From assembly GCF_003710085.1 (NCBI RefSeq), contig NZ_CP033324.1, positions 372,001-436,000 on the forward strand: 64,000 nucleotides of DNA. Direction: 5' to 3'. Positions 40,475 to 49,618 of the stretch are shown one piece after another; within the stretch, counting starts at the first letter, position 1; each line of letters opens with the position of its first letter. The stretch is from Nocardioides pantholopis. GTDB lineage: Bacteria; Actinomycetota; Actinomycetes; Propionibacteriales; Nocardioidaceae. Position numbers and translations under genes: made by a program. Below the pieces are notes generated by a model that saw only the letters and a program-made list of their open reading frames with translations, was not told where the DNA came from and searched no databases.

Positions 40475-41739
40475 TGCGTGTAGCGCTCGACGCAGGCGCG
40501 GAACGCCGGAGTCAGCACGACGTACCCGTCCAGCACGCACTGGGCGCGGGCCTGGGTCTGGTTGAGCAGCTGGTCGACGGGCGGGATGCCGGTGCCGGGC
40601 AGCGGAGGCAGCGTCACGGTGGGCGCGCCGGGGATGCCGGGGCCGCCCTTGTCGACGGTGCCGCCCCCACTGTCGCCAGCACCGTCGCCCGCACCGCCGC
40701 CGTTGCCGGGCTGCTGGGGCTGGGTCGGCTTGGCAGGCTTGGGGGGCTTCACCGGTGCCGGTGCCGCCGCGATGCCCTCGTCGTCCTCGGGCTGGGTGAC
40801 CCGGCCGCCGCCGGTCGTGCCCTCGCGCAGCTTCGTGCTCGCGCCGGGCTTCTTCGCGCTGGGCGCGCCGGCGGTCGTGCCGGGCCCGTTGCTCTGCGGG
40901 TCCGGGAGGAAGTAGCCGGCCGAGGTGGTCGCGTTGGGCACCGGGGCGAACTCGCCGGCGAGGTAGGAGGCCGCGATCGAGAGCACCAGGTCGACGTAGG
41001 AGTCGCTGTTGTTGTAGCGGTGCACGGCGGCCCGCTGGCCGGCCTCGGTGGCGAGGTCGTCCGCGCCGGAGCAGAGGTACACGGCGCTGGCCAGGGCGGC
41101 GTCGTCGACGTCCTGCGGGTTGCGGCGGCCGTCGCCGTCCGCGTCGACGCCCACCACCGACCAGGTGGAGGGAATGAACTGCATCGGGCCCACGGCGCGG
41201 TCCCAGACGGCGTCGCTGTCGAACTGGCCGGCGTCGGTGTCGCTGATCGCGCGGGTCTTCTTGGTCCCGTCCAGCGCCGGGCCGAAGATGCCGGGCACGG
41301 CCAGGCCGGCGTCGTCGAGGCGGTTGCCGCCGTAGCGGCCGTGGTCGGACTCGACCCGGCCGATCGCGGCGACCAGCTGCCAGCTGACGTTGCAGGAGGT
41401 GTCCGCGGCGTTGATCACGGTCTCGGCACGCTGGTAGGCGGCGAGGGCGACCGCCGGGATGCCGGAGGTGGAGGCGGAGGAGACGACCTGGGCCGGGTCG
41501 GTGCCGCGCAGCCCGGGGGCGACGACGTCGGGAGCGGACACGCTCGCGGGGGCCTCGATCGCGCGGGTCGGCACGCTGGTGCCGTCGGGGAGGCCCTCGG
41601 CCACCGCCGGGGCCGGGGCGGAGACGGAGGTGGTCGCCGAGCCGACGCCCGCGAGGCTGGCGGTCCAGGCCGCCGACAGGAGCGCGAGCGGGACCAGTGC
41701 GGTGGCCTTCTGTGCTCGCCCGAAACGGTTGGCTGACAT
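40468..41739 (-). CDS. Secreted lytic murein transglycosylase
   Basis: 423 residues from ATG 41739, preceded by AGGAG. A signal peptide (ALVPLALLSAAWTASLAGVGSATT) is followed by an SLT domain (about residues 105-270): SWQLVAAIGRVESDHGRYGG has the catalytic Glu, then DRAVGPMQFIPSTWSVVGVDADGDGRRNPQDVDDAALASAVYLC and the YNNSDSYVDLVLSIAASY end. A Pro/Lys/Gly-rich linker leads to a short C-terminal segment with two cysteines (QCVLDGYVVLTPAFRACVERY). It cleaves peptidoglycan glycan strands outside the cell. Confidence 0.93.
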   Translation of the reverse strand: MSANRFGRAQKATALVPLALLSAAWTASLAGVGSATTSVSAPAPAVAEGLPDGTSVPTRAIEAPASVSAPDVVAPGLRGTDPAQVVSSASTSGIPAVALAAYQRAETVINAADTSCNVSWQLVAAIGRVESDHGRYGGNRLDDAGLAVPGIFGPALDGTKKTRAISDTDAGQFDSDAVWDRAVGPMQFIPSTWSVVGVDADGDGRRNPQDVDDAALASAVYLCSGADDLATEAGQRAAVHRYNNSDSYVDLVLSIAASYLAGEFAPVPNATTSAGYFLPDPQSNGPGTTAGAPSAKKPGASTKLREGTTGGGRVTQPEDDEGIAAAPAPVKPPKPAKPTQPQQPGNGGGAGDGAGDSGGGTVDKGGPGIPGAPTVTLPPLPGTGIPPVDQLLNQTQARAQCVLDGYVVLTPAFRACVERYTQP

Positions 41740-41911
41740 CTCGCGACTCCTGTGACACGGCTGGACGCCGGGCTCTGCCTGACCGGGTGCCCGCGGCACC
41801 CGGAGTTACTGCTGGAACGAATCTGGAACGAATGGTGTCACGGCCAGGTTACGGCCGTGGGCCTTTCCGGGGCCTCCCACGGATGGGGGAGGATCGGCGG
41901 ACACCGACTCT
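41740..41911 (-). promoter_or_regulatory. Leader/promoter region of the lytic transglycosylase
   Basis: Three elements stand out. A perfect tandem direct repeat of CTGGAACGAAT lies at 41812-41822 and 41823-41833. GTCAC-N6-GTTAC (41837-41852, plus strand) equals GTAAC-N6-GTGAC on the coding strand and resembles the direct-repeat sites of the response regulator MtrA, known to control cell-wall hydrolases. The inverted repeat CACGGCC/GGCCGTG (41839-41859) overlaps it. No -10 was clear. Confidence 0.4.
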
Positions 41912-41983
41912 GTTCCCGTGACCCGCGTCACGCAAACCAGGCGCGGCCCCGCGGCGGGCCCGGAGCAGGTTGGTCCGCTGGGG

Positions 41984-41989
41984 GACAAT
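41984..41989 (+). promoter_or_regulatory. -10 box of hemL
   Basis: GACAAT, then six bases, then GTG 41996. Confidence 0.5.
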
Positions 41990-41995
41990 GAGTCC

Positions 41996-43348
41996 GTGCC
42001 TGCCCCCACCTCGTCCGAGCCTCACGCCCCCGCGCAGGGGACCACGCGCTCGGAGGACCTGTTCGCGCGCGCCCGCGCAGTGACCCCCGGCGGGGTGAAC
42101 TCCCCGGTGCGCGCCTTCAACGCGGTCGGCGGCACCCCTCGGTTCATCCGGTCCGCGGCCGGTGCCTGGCTGAGCGACGTCGACGGCAACGAGTACGTCG
42201 ACCTGGTCTGCTCCTGGGGCCCGATGCTGCTGGGCCACGCCCACCCCGAGGTGCTGGCCGCCGTGCAGGCCGCGGTCGCCCGGGGCACGTCGTACGGCAC
42301 CCCGACCGAGCCCGAGGTCGAGCTGGCCGAGGAGATCGTGGCCAGGACCTCCGTCGAGGCCGTCCGGTTCGTCTCCTCCGGCACCGAGGCGACGATGTCC
42401 GCGATCCGGCTGGCGCGCGGCTTCACCGGCCGCGACGTCGTGGTCAAGTTCGCCGGCTGCTACCACGGCCACGTCGACGCGCTGCTGGCGTCGGCCGGCT
42501 CCGGGCTGGCGACCTTCGCGGTCCCCGGCACGCCGGGCGTCCCGGTCTCCTCGACCGAGCTGACGCTGGTGCTGCCCTACAACGACCGGGCCGCCGTCGA
42601 GGCGGCCTTCGCCGAGCACGGCGACCGGATCGCGTGCCTGATCACCGAGGCCGCTCCCGGCAACATGGGCATCGTTCCGCCCGAGCCCGGCTTCAACGAG
42701 TTCCTCGCCGCGACCTGCCGGCGTCACGGTGCGCTGTTCGTCAGCGACGAGGTGATGACCGGGTTCCGCGCCTCCAGGCAGGGCCAGTGGGGCCTCGACG
42801 GCGCCGTCGAGGGCTGGGCCCCGGACCTGACCACGTTCGGCAAGGTGATGGGCGGTGGCTTCCCGGCCGCCGCGTTCGGCGGCCGCGCCGACGTGATGGC
42901 CCACCTCGCCCCGCAGGGGCCGGTCTACCAGGCCGGCACGCTCGCCGGGAACCCCGTCGCCACCACCGCCGGGCTGGCGACGCTGCGGCTGGCCACCGAC
43001 GAGGTCTACGCCCACATCGGCGCGGCCGGCGACACCATCCGCTCGGCCGTCGCGACCGCGCTCGCCGAGGCCGGCGTCCCGCACACCGTGCAGGCCAGCG
43101 GCACCATGTTCTCGGTCTTCCTGTGCGAGGGGCCGGTGCGCGACTTCACCGACGCCTCCCGCACCGACACCGCGGCGTACGCCGCGTTCTTCCACGCGAT
43201 GCTCGAGGCCGGGGTCTACCTGCCGCCCTCGGCGTACGAGACCTGGTTCCTCTCCAGCGCGCACGACGACCGCGCGGTGCAGACCGTCCTGGACGCGCTG
43301 CCCGGCGCCGCGCGTGCCGCCGCCCGAGCCACGGAGGTGAGCGCGTGA
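41996..43348 (+). CDS. hemL: Glutamate-1-semialdehyde 2,1-aminomutase HemL
   Basis: 450 residues. It converts glutamate-1-semialdehyde to 5-aminolevulinate, completing the C5 pathway begun by Hem[48 protein letters not shown] and the PLP Lys in [18 protein letters not shown] are diagnostic. GTG 41996 is placed by the -10 box; an open frame to 41918 adds residues not seen in the family. The start of the phosphatase gene overlaps its stop (GTGA). Confidence 0.97.
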   Translation: MPAPTSSEPHAPAQGTTRSEDLFARARAVTPGGVNSPVRAFNAVGGTPRFIRSAAGAWLSDVDGNEYVDLVCSWGPMLLGHAHPEVLAAVQAAVARGTSYGTPTEPEVELAEEIVARTSVEAVRFVSSGTEATMSAIRLARGFTGRDVVVKFAGCYHGHVDALLASAGSGLATFAVPGTPGVPVSSTELTLVLPYNDRAAVEAAFAEHGDRIACLITEAAPGNMGIVPPEPGFNEFLAATCRRHGALFVSDEVMTGFRASRQGQWGLDGAVEGWAPDLTTFGKVMGGGFPAAAFGGRADVMAHLAPQGPVYQAGTLAGNPVATTAGLATLRLATDEVYAHIGAAGDTIRSAVATALAEAGVPHTVQASGTMFSVFLCEGPVRDFTDASRTDTAAYAAFFHAMLEAGVYLPPSAYETWFLSSAHDDRAVQTVLDALPGAARAAARATEVSA

Positions 43349-44028
43349 GCGCCACGCCCGACACGATCGTCCACCTGCTGCGCCACGGCGAGGTCTACAA
43401 CCCCGGCGGCGTGCTCTACGGCCGCCGCGACGGCTTCCACCTCTCCGAGCGCGGCCAGCAGATGGCGCAGCGGGTCGCCGACGTCCTCGGCGAGCGCGAC
43501 ATCACCCACCTGGTCTCCTCGCCGCTGGAGCGGGCCAGGGAGACCGTCGCCCCGCTGGCGAAGGTCCGCGAGCTCGAGGTCGTCACCGACGAGCGCGTCA
43601 TCGAGTCCACGAACGTCTTCGAGGGGATCAGCTTCGGCGAGGGGGCGCGCACGCTGCTCAAGCGCCCGCAGCTGTGGAAGCACCTGTGGAACCCGTTCCG
43701 GCCGTCGTGGGGCGAGCCCTACCGGGACATCGCGGCGCGGATGATGGCCGCCGTCGAGGACGCCCGGGTCGCCGCCGCCGGCCACGAGGCCGTCGTGGTC
43801 TCCCACCAGCTCCCGATCTGGACCACCCGCCTGCACGTGGAGAAGCGCTCGTTCGCGCACGACCCGCGCAGCCGCCAGTGCACGCTGTGCTCGCTGACCT
43901 CCTTCCACTTCGTCGGGGACCGCCTGACCCAGGTCTCCTACTCCGAGCCGGCCGGCGACCTGATCCCGGTCGCGGACCGCAGCGCGCCGTTCTCGGCCGG
44001 AGGCGCACCCGAGGAGCACAAGCCCTAG
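43345..44028 (+). CDS. Histidine phosphatase (phosphoglycerate-mutase-like, Rv0525-like)
   Basis: 227 residues. The RHG motif is [29 protein letters not shown], and [16 protein letters not shown] and [10 protein letters not shown] complete the active site (second His in SHQ). The substrate is unknown; the conserved neighbourhood (hemL before, cytochrome c biogenesis after) suggests a linked housekeeping role. GGAGGTG lies before the GTG start. The frame is open much further upstream, inside hemL, but that is a shadow. Confidence 0.92.
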   Translation: MSATPDTIVHLLRHGEVYNPGGVLYGRRDGFHLSERGQQMAQRVADVLGERDITHLVSSPLERARETVAPLAKVRELEVVTDERVIESTNVFEGISFGEGARTLLKRPQLWKHLWNPFRPSWGEPYRDIAARMMAAVEDARVAAAGHEAVVVSHQLPIWTTRLHVEKRSFAHDPRSRQCTLCSLTSFHFVGDRLTQVSYSEPAGDLIPVADRSAPFSAGGAPEEHKP

Positions 44029-44030
44029 TC

Positions 44031-44627
44031 ATGTCCGGTTCCCGCGCCCGGTCGGGCGTCCTGCTCGCCTGCCTGCTCCTGCTGCTTCCCGGCTGCTCCT
44101 CGCTGGGCGGCACCAACGACGGCGGATACATCTCCGGCGAGGGGCGGGTCGTGCAGTTCGAGCCCGGTGACCGGTCCGACCCGATCGAGCTGGCCGGGAA
44201 GACCCTGGAGGGCGACCCGATCGACCTCGCCGAGCGTCGGGGCGAGGTGGTCGTCGTCAACGCCTGGTGGTCCGGCTGCCCGCCGTGCCGCACCGAGATG
44301 CCGATGCTGGTGGAGGCCGAGCGCGAGCTCGCCGAGCTCGACGTCTCGTTCGTGGGCGTCAACATCCGCGACAACAGCCCCGCCAACGGGCTGGCCTTCC
44401 AGCGCCAGTTCGGCGTGGACTACCCCTCGATCTATGCAGTCGACGGTCAGGCCCTGCTGGCGTTCTCCGGCGTGACCAACCTGCGCACGATCCCCACGAC
44501 GCTGGTCCTGGACCGTGAGGGCCGGGTCGCGGCGCTGGTCAACGGCGACATCCCCTCGAAGCTGACGCTGGTCGACGTGGTCGAGGAGGTCGCGGCGGAG
44601 GACGCCCCGGCCGGCAGCGGGGCGTGA
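44031..44627 (+). CDS. resA: TlpA/ResA-like thioredoxin lipoprotein
   Basis: 198 residues. The lipobox LLLLLPGCSS gives a membrane-anchored lipoprotein with Cys22 or so at the mature N-terminus. The thioredoxin domain has VVVNAWWSGCPPCRTEMP (CPPC active site) and TIPTTLVLDREGRV (cis-Pro). It reduces apocytochrome c haem-binding cysteines outside the membrane, receiving electrons from CcdA encoded next. Three bases separate it from the previous stop. Position as Rv0526. Confidence 0.93.
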   Translation: MSGSRARSGVLLACLLLLLPGCSSLGGTNDGGYISGEGRVVQFEPGDRSDPIELAGKTLEGDPIDLAERRGEVVVVNAWWSGCPPCRTEMPMLVEAERELAELDVSFVGVNIRDNSPANGLAFQRQFGVDYPSIYAVDGQALLAFSGVTNLRTIPTTLVLDREGRVAALVNGDIPSKLTLVDVVEEVAAEDAPAGSGA

Positions 44628-44630
44628 GCC

Positions 44631-45398
44631 GTGGGTGAGACGTTCAGCGACATCGCCGGCTCCGGCGCGCTGGTGCTCGCGGTCCCGGTCGCGCTGCTGG
44701 CCGGCCTGGTCTCGTTCTTCTCGCCCTGCGTGATCCCGCTGCTGCCGGCGTACCTGTCCTACGCGACCGGGCTCTCCGGCGCGGACCTGGCCGCCGACGC
44801 CGCGAGCGGTCGGGTCCGGCGCGGCCGGATGCTGCTCGGCTCGGTGCTGTTCGTGCTGGGCTTCAGCTCCGTCTTCGTGCTGCTCGGCGTCGCCAGCGGC
44901 AGCGTGGCGTACTGGTTCAAGGTCAACGACGACACCCTCGACATCGTGCTCGGCCTGGTAGCGATCGTGCTCGGACTGGCGTTCATGGGCCTGGTGCCGT
45001 TCCTCCAGCGCGACGTGCGGGTGCACAAGGTGCCGTCGGTCGGGCTGGCCGCCGCGCCGCTGATCGGCTTCCTGTTCGGCCTGGGCTGGACCCCGTGCGC
45101 CGGTCCCACGCTGGGCGTGATCAGCACGCTCGCGTACGCCGAGGGCACCGCCGGCCGCGGGGCCCTGCTGCTCGGCGCCTACTCCGTCGGCATCGGGCTG
45201 CCGTTCATCCTGGCCGGGCTGTTCTGGGACCACGCCACCCGGGCCCTGGCGGTGCTGCGTCGCCACCAGCAGTGGCTGACCCGGATCGGCGGCGGGATGC
45301 TGATCCTGGTCGGGCTCGCGCTCCTCACCGGCTGGTGGGACTGGGCAGTCACCTGGCTCCAGCTGCACCTGATCAGCGACTTCGAGGTGTCGGTGTGA
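44631..45398 (+). CDS. ccdA: Cytochrome c biogenesis protein CcdA
   Basis: 255 residues, six membrane helices. The paired cysteines are in GLVSFFSPCVIPLLPAYLSY and FGLGWTPCAGPTLGVIST, the hallmark of CcdA, which moves electrons from cytoplasmic thioredoxin to ResA outside. GTG 44631 starts three bases after the previous gene; its stop overlaps the resB start (GTGA). Confidence 0.96.
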   Translation: MGETFSDIAGSGALVLAVPVALLAGLVSFFSPCVIPLLPAYLSYATGLSGADLAADAASGRVRRGRMLLGSVLFVLGFSSVFVLLGVASGSVAYWFKVNDDTLDIVLGLVAIVLGLAFMGLVPFLQRDVRVHKVPSVGLAAAPLIGFLFGLGWTPCAGPTLGVISTLAYAEGTAGRGALLLGAYSVGIGLPFILAGLFWDHATRALAVLRRHQQWLTRIGGGMLILVGLALLTGWWDWAVTWLQLHLISDFEVSV

Positions 45399-47077
45399 GC
45401 ACCCGCAGGCCTCCGGCCGAGACCACCCCCGACCCCAGCACCCCCGACGAGACCCAGGGCGAGACCGTGGACCCATCGCGCCGCTCCGGCGAGCTGACCT
45501 TCCGTGAGCTGCTGCGCTGGGCGTGGCGCCAGCTCACCTCGATGCGCACCGCGCTGGTGCTGCTGCTCCTGCTGGCGCTGGCCGCGGTGCCGGGCTCGAT
45601 CATCCCGCAGGAGGGGGTCGACTCCCTCAAGACCAGCCAGTGGCAGGAGGAGCACCCCGACCTGACGCCGGTCTACGAGCGGCTCGGGCTCTTCGACGTC
45701 TACGACGCGCCCTGGTTCTCCGCGATCTACATCCTGCTGATGATCTCGCTGGTCGGCTGCATCGTGCCGCGGCTGTTCGTCTACGCCCGCGCCCTGCGCG
45801 CCGCCCCGCCCCGGGCCCCGCGCAACCTGTCCCGGCTGCCCGACTCCACGGCGTACACGACCTCCGAGGACGTCGACGCGGTGCTGTCGCGGGCCCGGAC
45901 CGTGCTGCGCGGGCGCCGCTACCGGGTCCGCGCCGCCGAGCTGGACGACCCGGGGGAGGGCGCGGTCAGCAGCGAGCGTGGCCACCTGCGCGAGGCCGGC
46001 AACCTGGTCTTCCACCTCTCGGTGCTCGTGGTGCTGGTCGGCTTCGCGATCGGCAGCCTGTTCGGCTACAAGGGCGGCGTGCTGCTGGTCGTCGGGCAGG
46101 GCTTCTCCAACAGCCTGACCCAGTACGACGACTTCGTGCCCGGCGACCTGTTCGACGCCGACGAGATGGAGCCGTTCTCGTTCACCGTCGACGAGTTCGA
46201 CGTCGACTGGCTCCTCGACGGTCCCCGCAAGGGCATGGCCCAGGGGTTCAGCGCCGACCTGCGCTACCGGGAGCGCCCCGACGCCGAGGAGAAGTCCTAC
46301 GACCTGCGCGTCAACCACCCGCTCGCGATCGGCGACACCGAGGTGTTCCTGATCGGCCACGGCTACGCCCCGGTGATCACGGTCCGCGACGGCACCGGCG
46401 AGGTCGCCTACAGCGGCCCGACGATCTTCCTGCCCCAGGACCAGGGGCTGCTCTCCTTCGGCGTCGTGAAGGCACCCGACGCCCGGCCCGCCCAGATCGG
46501 CCTGGAGGGGCTGTTCTACCCGACGTTCATCAACGTCGACGGCGACCCGACGAACCTGATGGGCGACCTGAACAACCCGCTGCTCTCGATGCTCGTCTAC
46601 ACCGGCGACCTCGGCCTCGACGACGGCTCCCCGCAGTCGGTGTACGTGCTGCCGAAGGGGGACGCCGAGCAGGTCCGCAACGCCGACGGGGAGCCGCTGC
46701 GCCTGGACCTGCAGGAGGGCCAGACCGCCGAGCTGCCCGACGGTCTCGGCTCGGTCACCTTCGAGGGCGTCGAGCAGTGGAACCGGCTCCAGATCAGCCA
46801 GACCCCCGGCAAGGAGCTGGCCCTCGGCGGCGTCGTGCTGGCCCTGATCGGCCTGTGCGGGTCGCTGTTCATCCGCCCGCGGCGGGTCTGGGTTCGTGCT
46901 CGCCGGGTGGACGGGGAGACACTGGTGGAGATCGCCGCGCTCGACCGCTCCGGCGGGGGCGACGTCACCGCCGAGATCCAGGCCGTCGCCGACGCCCTGC
47001 GTGACGCGCCGGCCGAGCCGGCCGCCCCCGACCACCACCAGTCAGCCGCAGCACCCCGGTCCAAGGAGGACTCGTGA
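45395..47077 (+). CDS. resB: Cytochrome c biogenesis protein ResB (Ccs1)
   Basis: 560 residues. Three N-terminal-half membrane helices (LVLLLLLALAAVPGSIIPQ, IYILLMISLVGCIVPRLFVYA, LVFHLSVLVVLVGFAIGSLFGY) are followed by a large extracellular domain and a last helix (LALGGVVLALIGLCGSLFI). SSERGHLREAGNLVFHLS holds the haem-handling His. With CcsB it forms the system II haem lyase. About 45 disordered residues precede the first helix. Overlaps ccdA and ccsB. Confidence 0.95.
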   Translation: MSTRRPPAETTPDPSTPDETQGETVDPSRRSGELTFRELLRWAWRQLTSMRTALVLLLLLALAAVPGSIIPQEGVDSLKTSQWQEEHPDLTPVYERLGLFDVYDAPWFSAIYILLMISLVGCIVPRLFVYARALRAAPPRAPRNLSRLPDSTAYTTSEDVDAVLSRARTVLRGRRYRVRAAELDDPGEGAVSSERGHLREAGNLVFHLSVLVVLVGFAIGSLFGYKGGVLLVVGQGFSNSLTQYDDFVPGDLFDADEMEPFSFTVDEFDVDWLLDGPRKGMAQGFSADLRYRERPDAEEKSYDLRVNHPLAIGDTEVFLIGHGYAPVITVRDGTGEVAYSGPTIFLPQDQGLLSFGVVKAPDARPAQIGLEGLFYPTFINVDGDPTNLMGDLNNPLLSMLVYTGDLGLDDGSPQSVYVLPKGDAEQVRNADGEPLRLDLQEGQTAELPDGLGSVTFEGVEQWNRLQISQTPGKELALGGVVLALIGLCGSLFIRPRRVWVRARRVDGETLVEIAALDRSGGGDVTAEIQAVADALRDAPAEPAAPDHHQSAAAPRSKEDS

Positions 47078-48120
47078 CCAACTCCGCGTGGGAGACGTTG
47101 AGCAACCAGGCGGTCGCCGCCTGTGGCGTCGTGTACTTCCTGGCCCTGCTCGCCCACCTCGTCGAGTGGTCGGCCCTGCGCCGGCTGCCGGTCACCGCCG
47201 GCTCGATCCCGGCCGCCGAGGCCACCCGCACCGCCGATCGGGGCGACGGGTCCGTCGCGGTGGCCGAGGGCGGGCCCGCCGACCCCGACACCGAGCGCCG
47301 TACCGCGCTCTTCGGGCGGCTCGGGCTGCTGCTGCTCGTGCTCGCGACAGCCGTGCACTTCGTGGCGCTGCTGGGCCGCGGCATGGCCGCCGACCCGAAC
47401 CGGGTGCCGTGGGGCAACATGTACGAGTTCACGCTCTCGGGCACCTTCGTGGTCAGCCTCGGCTACCTGCTGCTCTACCGGAAGTTCCAGCTGGCCTGGA
47501 TGGCGCCGATCGTGGCCTTCGTCGAGGTCGGGCTGCTGATGGCCGCGGTGATCTGGCTGCACGACGAGGTCGCCCCGCTGGCCGAGGCGCTCAACTCCCC
47601 GTGGCTGGTCCTGCACGTGGTGTCCGCGGTGATCGCGACCGGCGCCTTCACGCTGGGCGGCATCACCTCGGTGCTGTTCCTGCTCAAGGAGCGGGCGCTG
47701 CGCAAGGGCTCGACCGGCGGCTACCTCGCCCGGGTGCCCGGCCCCGACCGGCTCGACCTGATCTCCTACCGGATGCACGCCTTCGCGTTTCCGGTGTGGA
47801 CGTTCGCGGCCCTGATCTCCGGCCCGATCTGGGCGCACCAGGCCTGGTCGTCGTACTGGAACTGGGACCCCAAGGAGGTCTGGGCCTTCATCACCTGGGT
47901 CGTCTACGCGGCGTACCTGCACGCCCGCGCGACGGCCGGCTGGAAGGGCCGCCACGCCGCGATCCTGGCGCTGGTGGGCCTGGCGACGCTGTGGTTCAAC
48001 TTCATCGGGATCAACTTCTTCTCCACGACCAGCCAGCACTCCTACGCCGACGCCGCTCCGGCGATCGAGGCGCCGGCCGTGCCGGGCCTCGAGGCGCAGG
48101 GCCCGCCTGGCGCCGGCTGA
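47074..48120 (+). CDS. ccsB: Cytochrome c biogenesis protein CcsB (CcsA family)
   Basis: 348 residues with eight or so membrane helices. The haem-binding WWD region is AWSSYWNWDPKEVWAFITWVVYAAYLHAR; conserved histidines occur in VHFVALLGRG, LHVVSAV and ISYRMHAFAFPVWTF. A soluble loop (about residues 45-80) separates helix 1 from the rest. It exports and presents haem to apocytochromes. GTG 47074 lies in the resB stop. This is the last gene of a five-gene operon that begins at hemL or the phosphatase. Confidence 0.96.
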   Translation: MTNSAWETLSNQAVAACGVVYFLALLAHLVEWSALRRLPVTAGSIPAAEATRTADRGDGSVAVAEGGPADPDTERRTALFGRLGLLLLVLATAVHFVALLGRGMAADPNRVPWGNMYEFTLSGTFVVSLGYLLLYRKFQLAWMAPIVAFVEVGLLMAAVIWLHDEVAPLAEALNSPWLVLHVVSAVIATGAFTLGGITSVLFLLKERALRKGSTGGYLARVPGPDRLDLISYRMHAFAFPVWTFAALISGPIWAHQAWSSYWNWDPKEVWAFITWVVYAAYLHARATAGWKGRHAAILALVGLATLWFNFIGINFFSTTSQHSYADAAPAIEAPAVPGLEAQGPPGAG

Positions 48121-48135
48121 CGTCCGGGCTCAGGA

Positions 48136-48169
48136 GGCCTCGGGCTCCTCAGGGGGCCTCGGGCTCCTC
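48136..48169. repeat. 15-bp direct repeat at the end of the 48149 gene
   Basis: GGCCTCGGGCTCCTC occurs at 48136-48150 and 48155-48169, with a partial third copy near 48174. The minus-strand stop (48149-48151) overlaps the end of the first copy. The repeat encodes the Glu/Ala/Pro tail. Confidence 0.6.
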
Positions 48170-48364
48170 GGGGGCCTCGGGGTCCCGGCGCTTGCGGTCC
48201 AGGCCGCGCAGGAAGTCCTCGTCGTCGTCCGGCGCGACCATCCGGGGCGGCTGCGGCCTCGGGGAGCGCCGGCGCACGACTGCGCCCCCACGGCGCTCGG
48301 CGACCCGGACGACCAGGTAGACCAGCACTGCGACGAGCGCCACCACCAGCAGGATCTTGAGCAC
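48149..48364 (-). CDS. Small single-pass membrane protein
   Basis: 71 residues. One N-terminal helix (MLKILLVVALVAVLVYLVVRVAE) is followed by an Arg-rich segment, then PRMVAPDDDEDFLRGLDRKRRDP and an acidic Pro tail. This form, with a short DDDxxFLRxLD motif, is seen beside ccsB and DUF4229 genes in actinobacteria; function unknown. GTG 48364 follows TACCCT and GGAGGG, so either leaderless or SD-led initiation is possible. Confidence 0.8.
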   Translation of the reverse strand: MLKILLVVALVAVLVYLVVRVAERRGGAVVRRRSPRPQPPRMVAPDDDEDFLRGLDRKRRDPEAPEEPEAP

Positions 48365-48370
48365 CCCTCC

Positions 48371-48402
48371 AGGGTAGGGCGTCGTTGGTGAGCAACTACC
48401 CT
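48371..48402. promoter_or_regulatory. Divergent mirror-image -10 boxes
   Basis: TACCCT on the minus strand (48371-48376) and TACCCT on the plus strand (48397-48402) face away from each other 20 bases apart, each six bases before a GTG. The two polymerases could not bind together. Confidence 0.55.
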
Positions 48403-48408
48403 GAGGGC

Positions 48409-48663
48409 GTGAAGGAGTTCTGGGTCTACACCGGTCTGCGCGCCCTGTTGTTCCTCGGGTCGTTCGCGCTCGTCCTGGCTGTCTGGCTGCTGGTCGCCGA
48501 CACCGCCGAGCTCTTCTTCGTCGCGATCATCGCGCTCGTGCTCAGCGGCATCGGCTCCTACTTCCTGCTCTCGGCGCCCCGGCAGGCGTTCGCCCGCCGG
48601 GTCGAGCAGCGGGCCGAGTCGGCCAAGATCCGCTTCGAGGAGCGCAAGGCCCGCGAGGACTGA
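48409..48663 (+). CDS. DUF4229 membrane protein
   Basis: 84 residues. Two membrane helices (ALLFLGSFALVLAVWLLVA and LFFVAIIALVLSGIGSYFLL) and a charged cytoplasmic tail with coiled-coil character (ARRVEQRAESAKIRFEERKARED) fit DUF4229. EFWVYTGLRALLF is the typical start. Function unknown; it is conserved next to menaquinone genes. GTG 48409 fixed by the -10 box. Confidence 0.88.
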   Translation: MKEFWVYTGLRALLFLGSFALVLAVWLLVADTAELFFVAIIALVLSGIGSYFLLSAPRQAFARRVEQRAESAKIRFEERKARED

Positions 48664-48699
48664 GCCGCCCCTGACCCGGGGTCCGCGCCCGCCCGCCGC

Positions 48700-49587
48700 T
48701 CAGCCGCAGACGGCCAGCGCGACGCCGACCAGCGCGGCCCAGGCCAGCTCGCCGGTGCCGGTGGTCTGCAGGACGGGGACCAGGGCGGGCCCGGTGGCGC
48801 CGCCGAGCACGGCGCGCAGCCCGGGGGCTGCCGGCAGCAGGAAGAGCAGCCCGACCAGCACCCACCAGGTCGTGGCGGCGGCGACCGCGACGACGGCGGC
48901 CGCGGCGACCAGCAGCAGGGCGGCGTACAGCAGCCGGGTGGCCCGGTCCCCGATCAGGACCGCGAGGGTGCGCTTGCCGGACTCGGTGTCGGTGGGGATG
49001 TCGCGCAGGTTGTTCACGACCAGGATCGCGCAGGCCAGCGCCCCGATCCCGATGGCCGCCCACAGCGCCGGCCACTCCCAGGTCCCGGTCTGCACGTACG
49101 TCGTGCCGAGCACCGCGACCAGGCCGAAGAAGACGAACACCATCACCTCGCCCAGGCCCAGGTAGCCGTAGGGCCGGGAGCCGCCGGTGTAGTACCAGGC
49201 GGCGAGCACGCACACGACGCCGACGGCCACCAGCCACCAGGCGGTCGTGGCGGCGAGCGCCACGCCGGCCACGCCGGCCACGCCGAAGGCGAGGAACGCC
49301 GCGCGCTTCACCGCCGCGGGGGTGGCGACCCCGGAGCCGACCAGCCGCATCGGGCCGACCCGGTCGGCGTCGGTGCCGCGGATCCCGTCGGAGTAGTCGT
49401 TGGCGTAGTTGACGGCCACCTGCAGCGCCAGGCTCACCACCAGGGCGAGCAGCGCCTTCCACCACACGAAGCCGTCGGCGTACGCCGCGACGCCGCTGCC
49501 GGCGAGCACCGGGGCGAGCGCCGCCGGCAGGGTGCGCGGGCGGGCGCCGGCGAGCCACTGGCCAGGGGTCGGGGACGAGGTTGCCAC
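48700..49587 (-). CDS. menA: 1,4-dihydroxy-2-naphthoate polyprenyltransferase MenA
   Basis: 295 residues, UbiA superfamily with about nine helices. It attaches the prenyl chain to DHNA, making demethylmenaquinone. The two Asp-rich motifs are NYANDYSDGIRGTDADR and NNLRDIPTDTESGKRTLAV. WLAGARPRTLPAALAPV is the MenA N-terminus. It lies 31 bases downstream of an MFS gene on the same strand and may share its transcript. Position as Rv0534c. Confidence 0.95.
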   Translation of the reverse strand: MATSSPTPGQWLAGARPRTLPAALAPVLAGSGVAAYADGFVWWKALLALVVSLALQVAVNYANDYSDGIRGTDADRVGPMRLVGSGVATPAAVKRAAFLAFGVAGVAGVALAATTAWWLVAVGVVCVLAAWYYTGGSRPYGYLGLGEVMVFVFFGLVAVLGTTYVQTGTWEWPALWAAIGIGALACAILVVNNLRDIPTDTESGKRTLAVLIGDRATRLLYAALLLVAAAAVVAVAAATTWWVLVGLLFLLPAAPGLRAVLGGATGPALVPVLQTTGTGELAWAALVGVALAVCG

Positions 49588-49618
49588 GGGGGGTGATTCA
49601 ACACCGCTCCGGCCCGGT

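Noticed and set aside
41740..41911. A ydaO-type c-di-AMP riboswitch before the transglycosylase
   Set aside because: Such genes often have one in actinobacteria and disA is present, but the conserved ydaO core sequences are not there.
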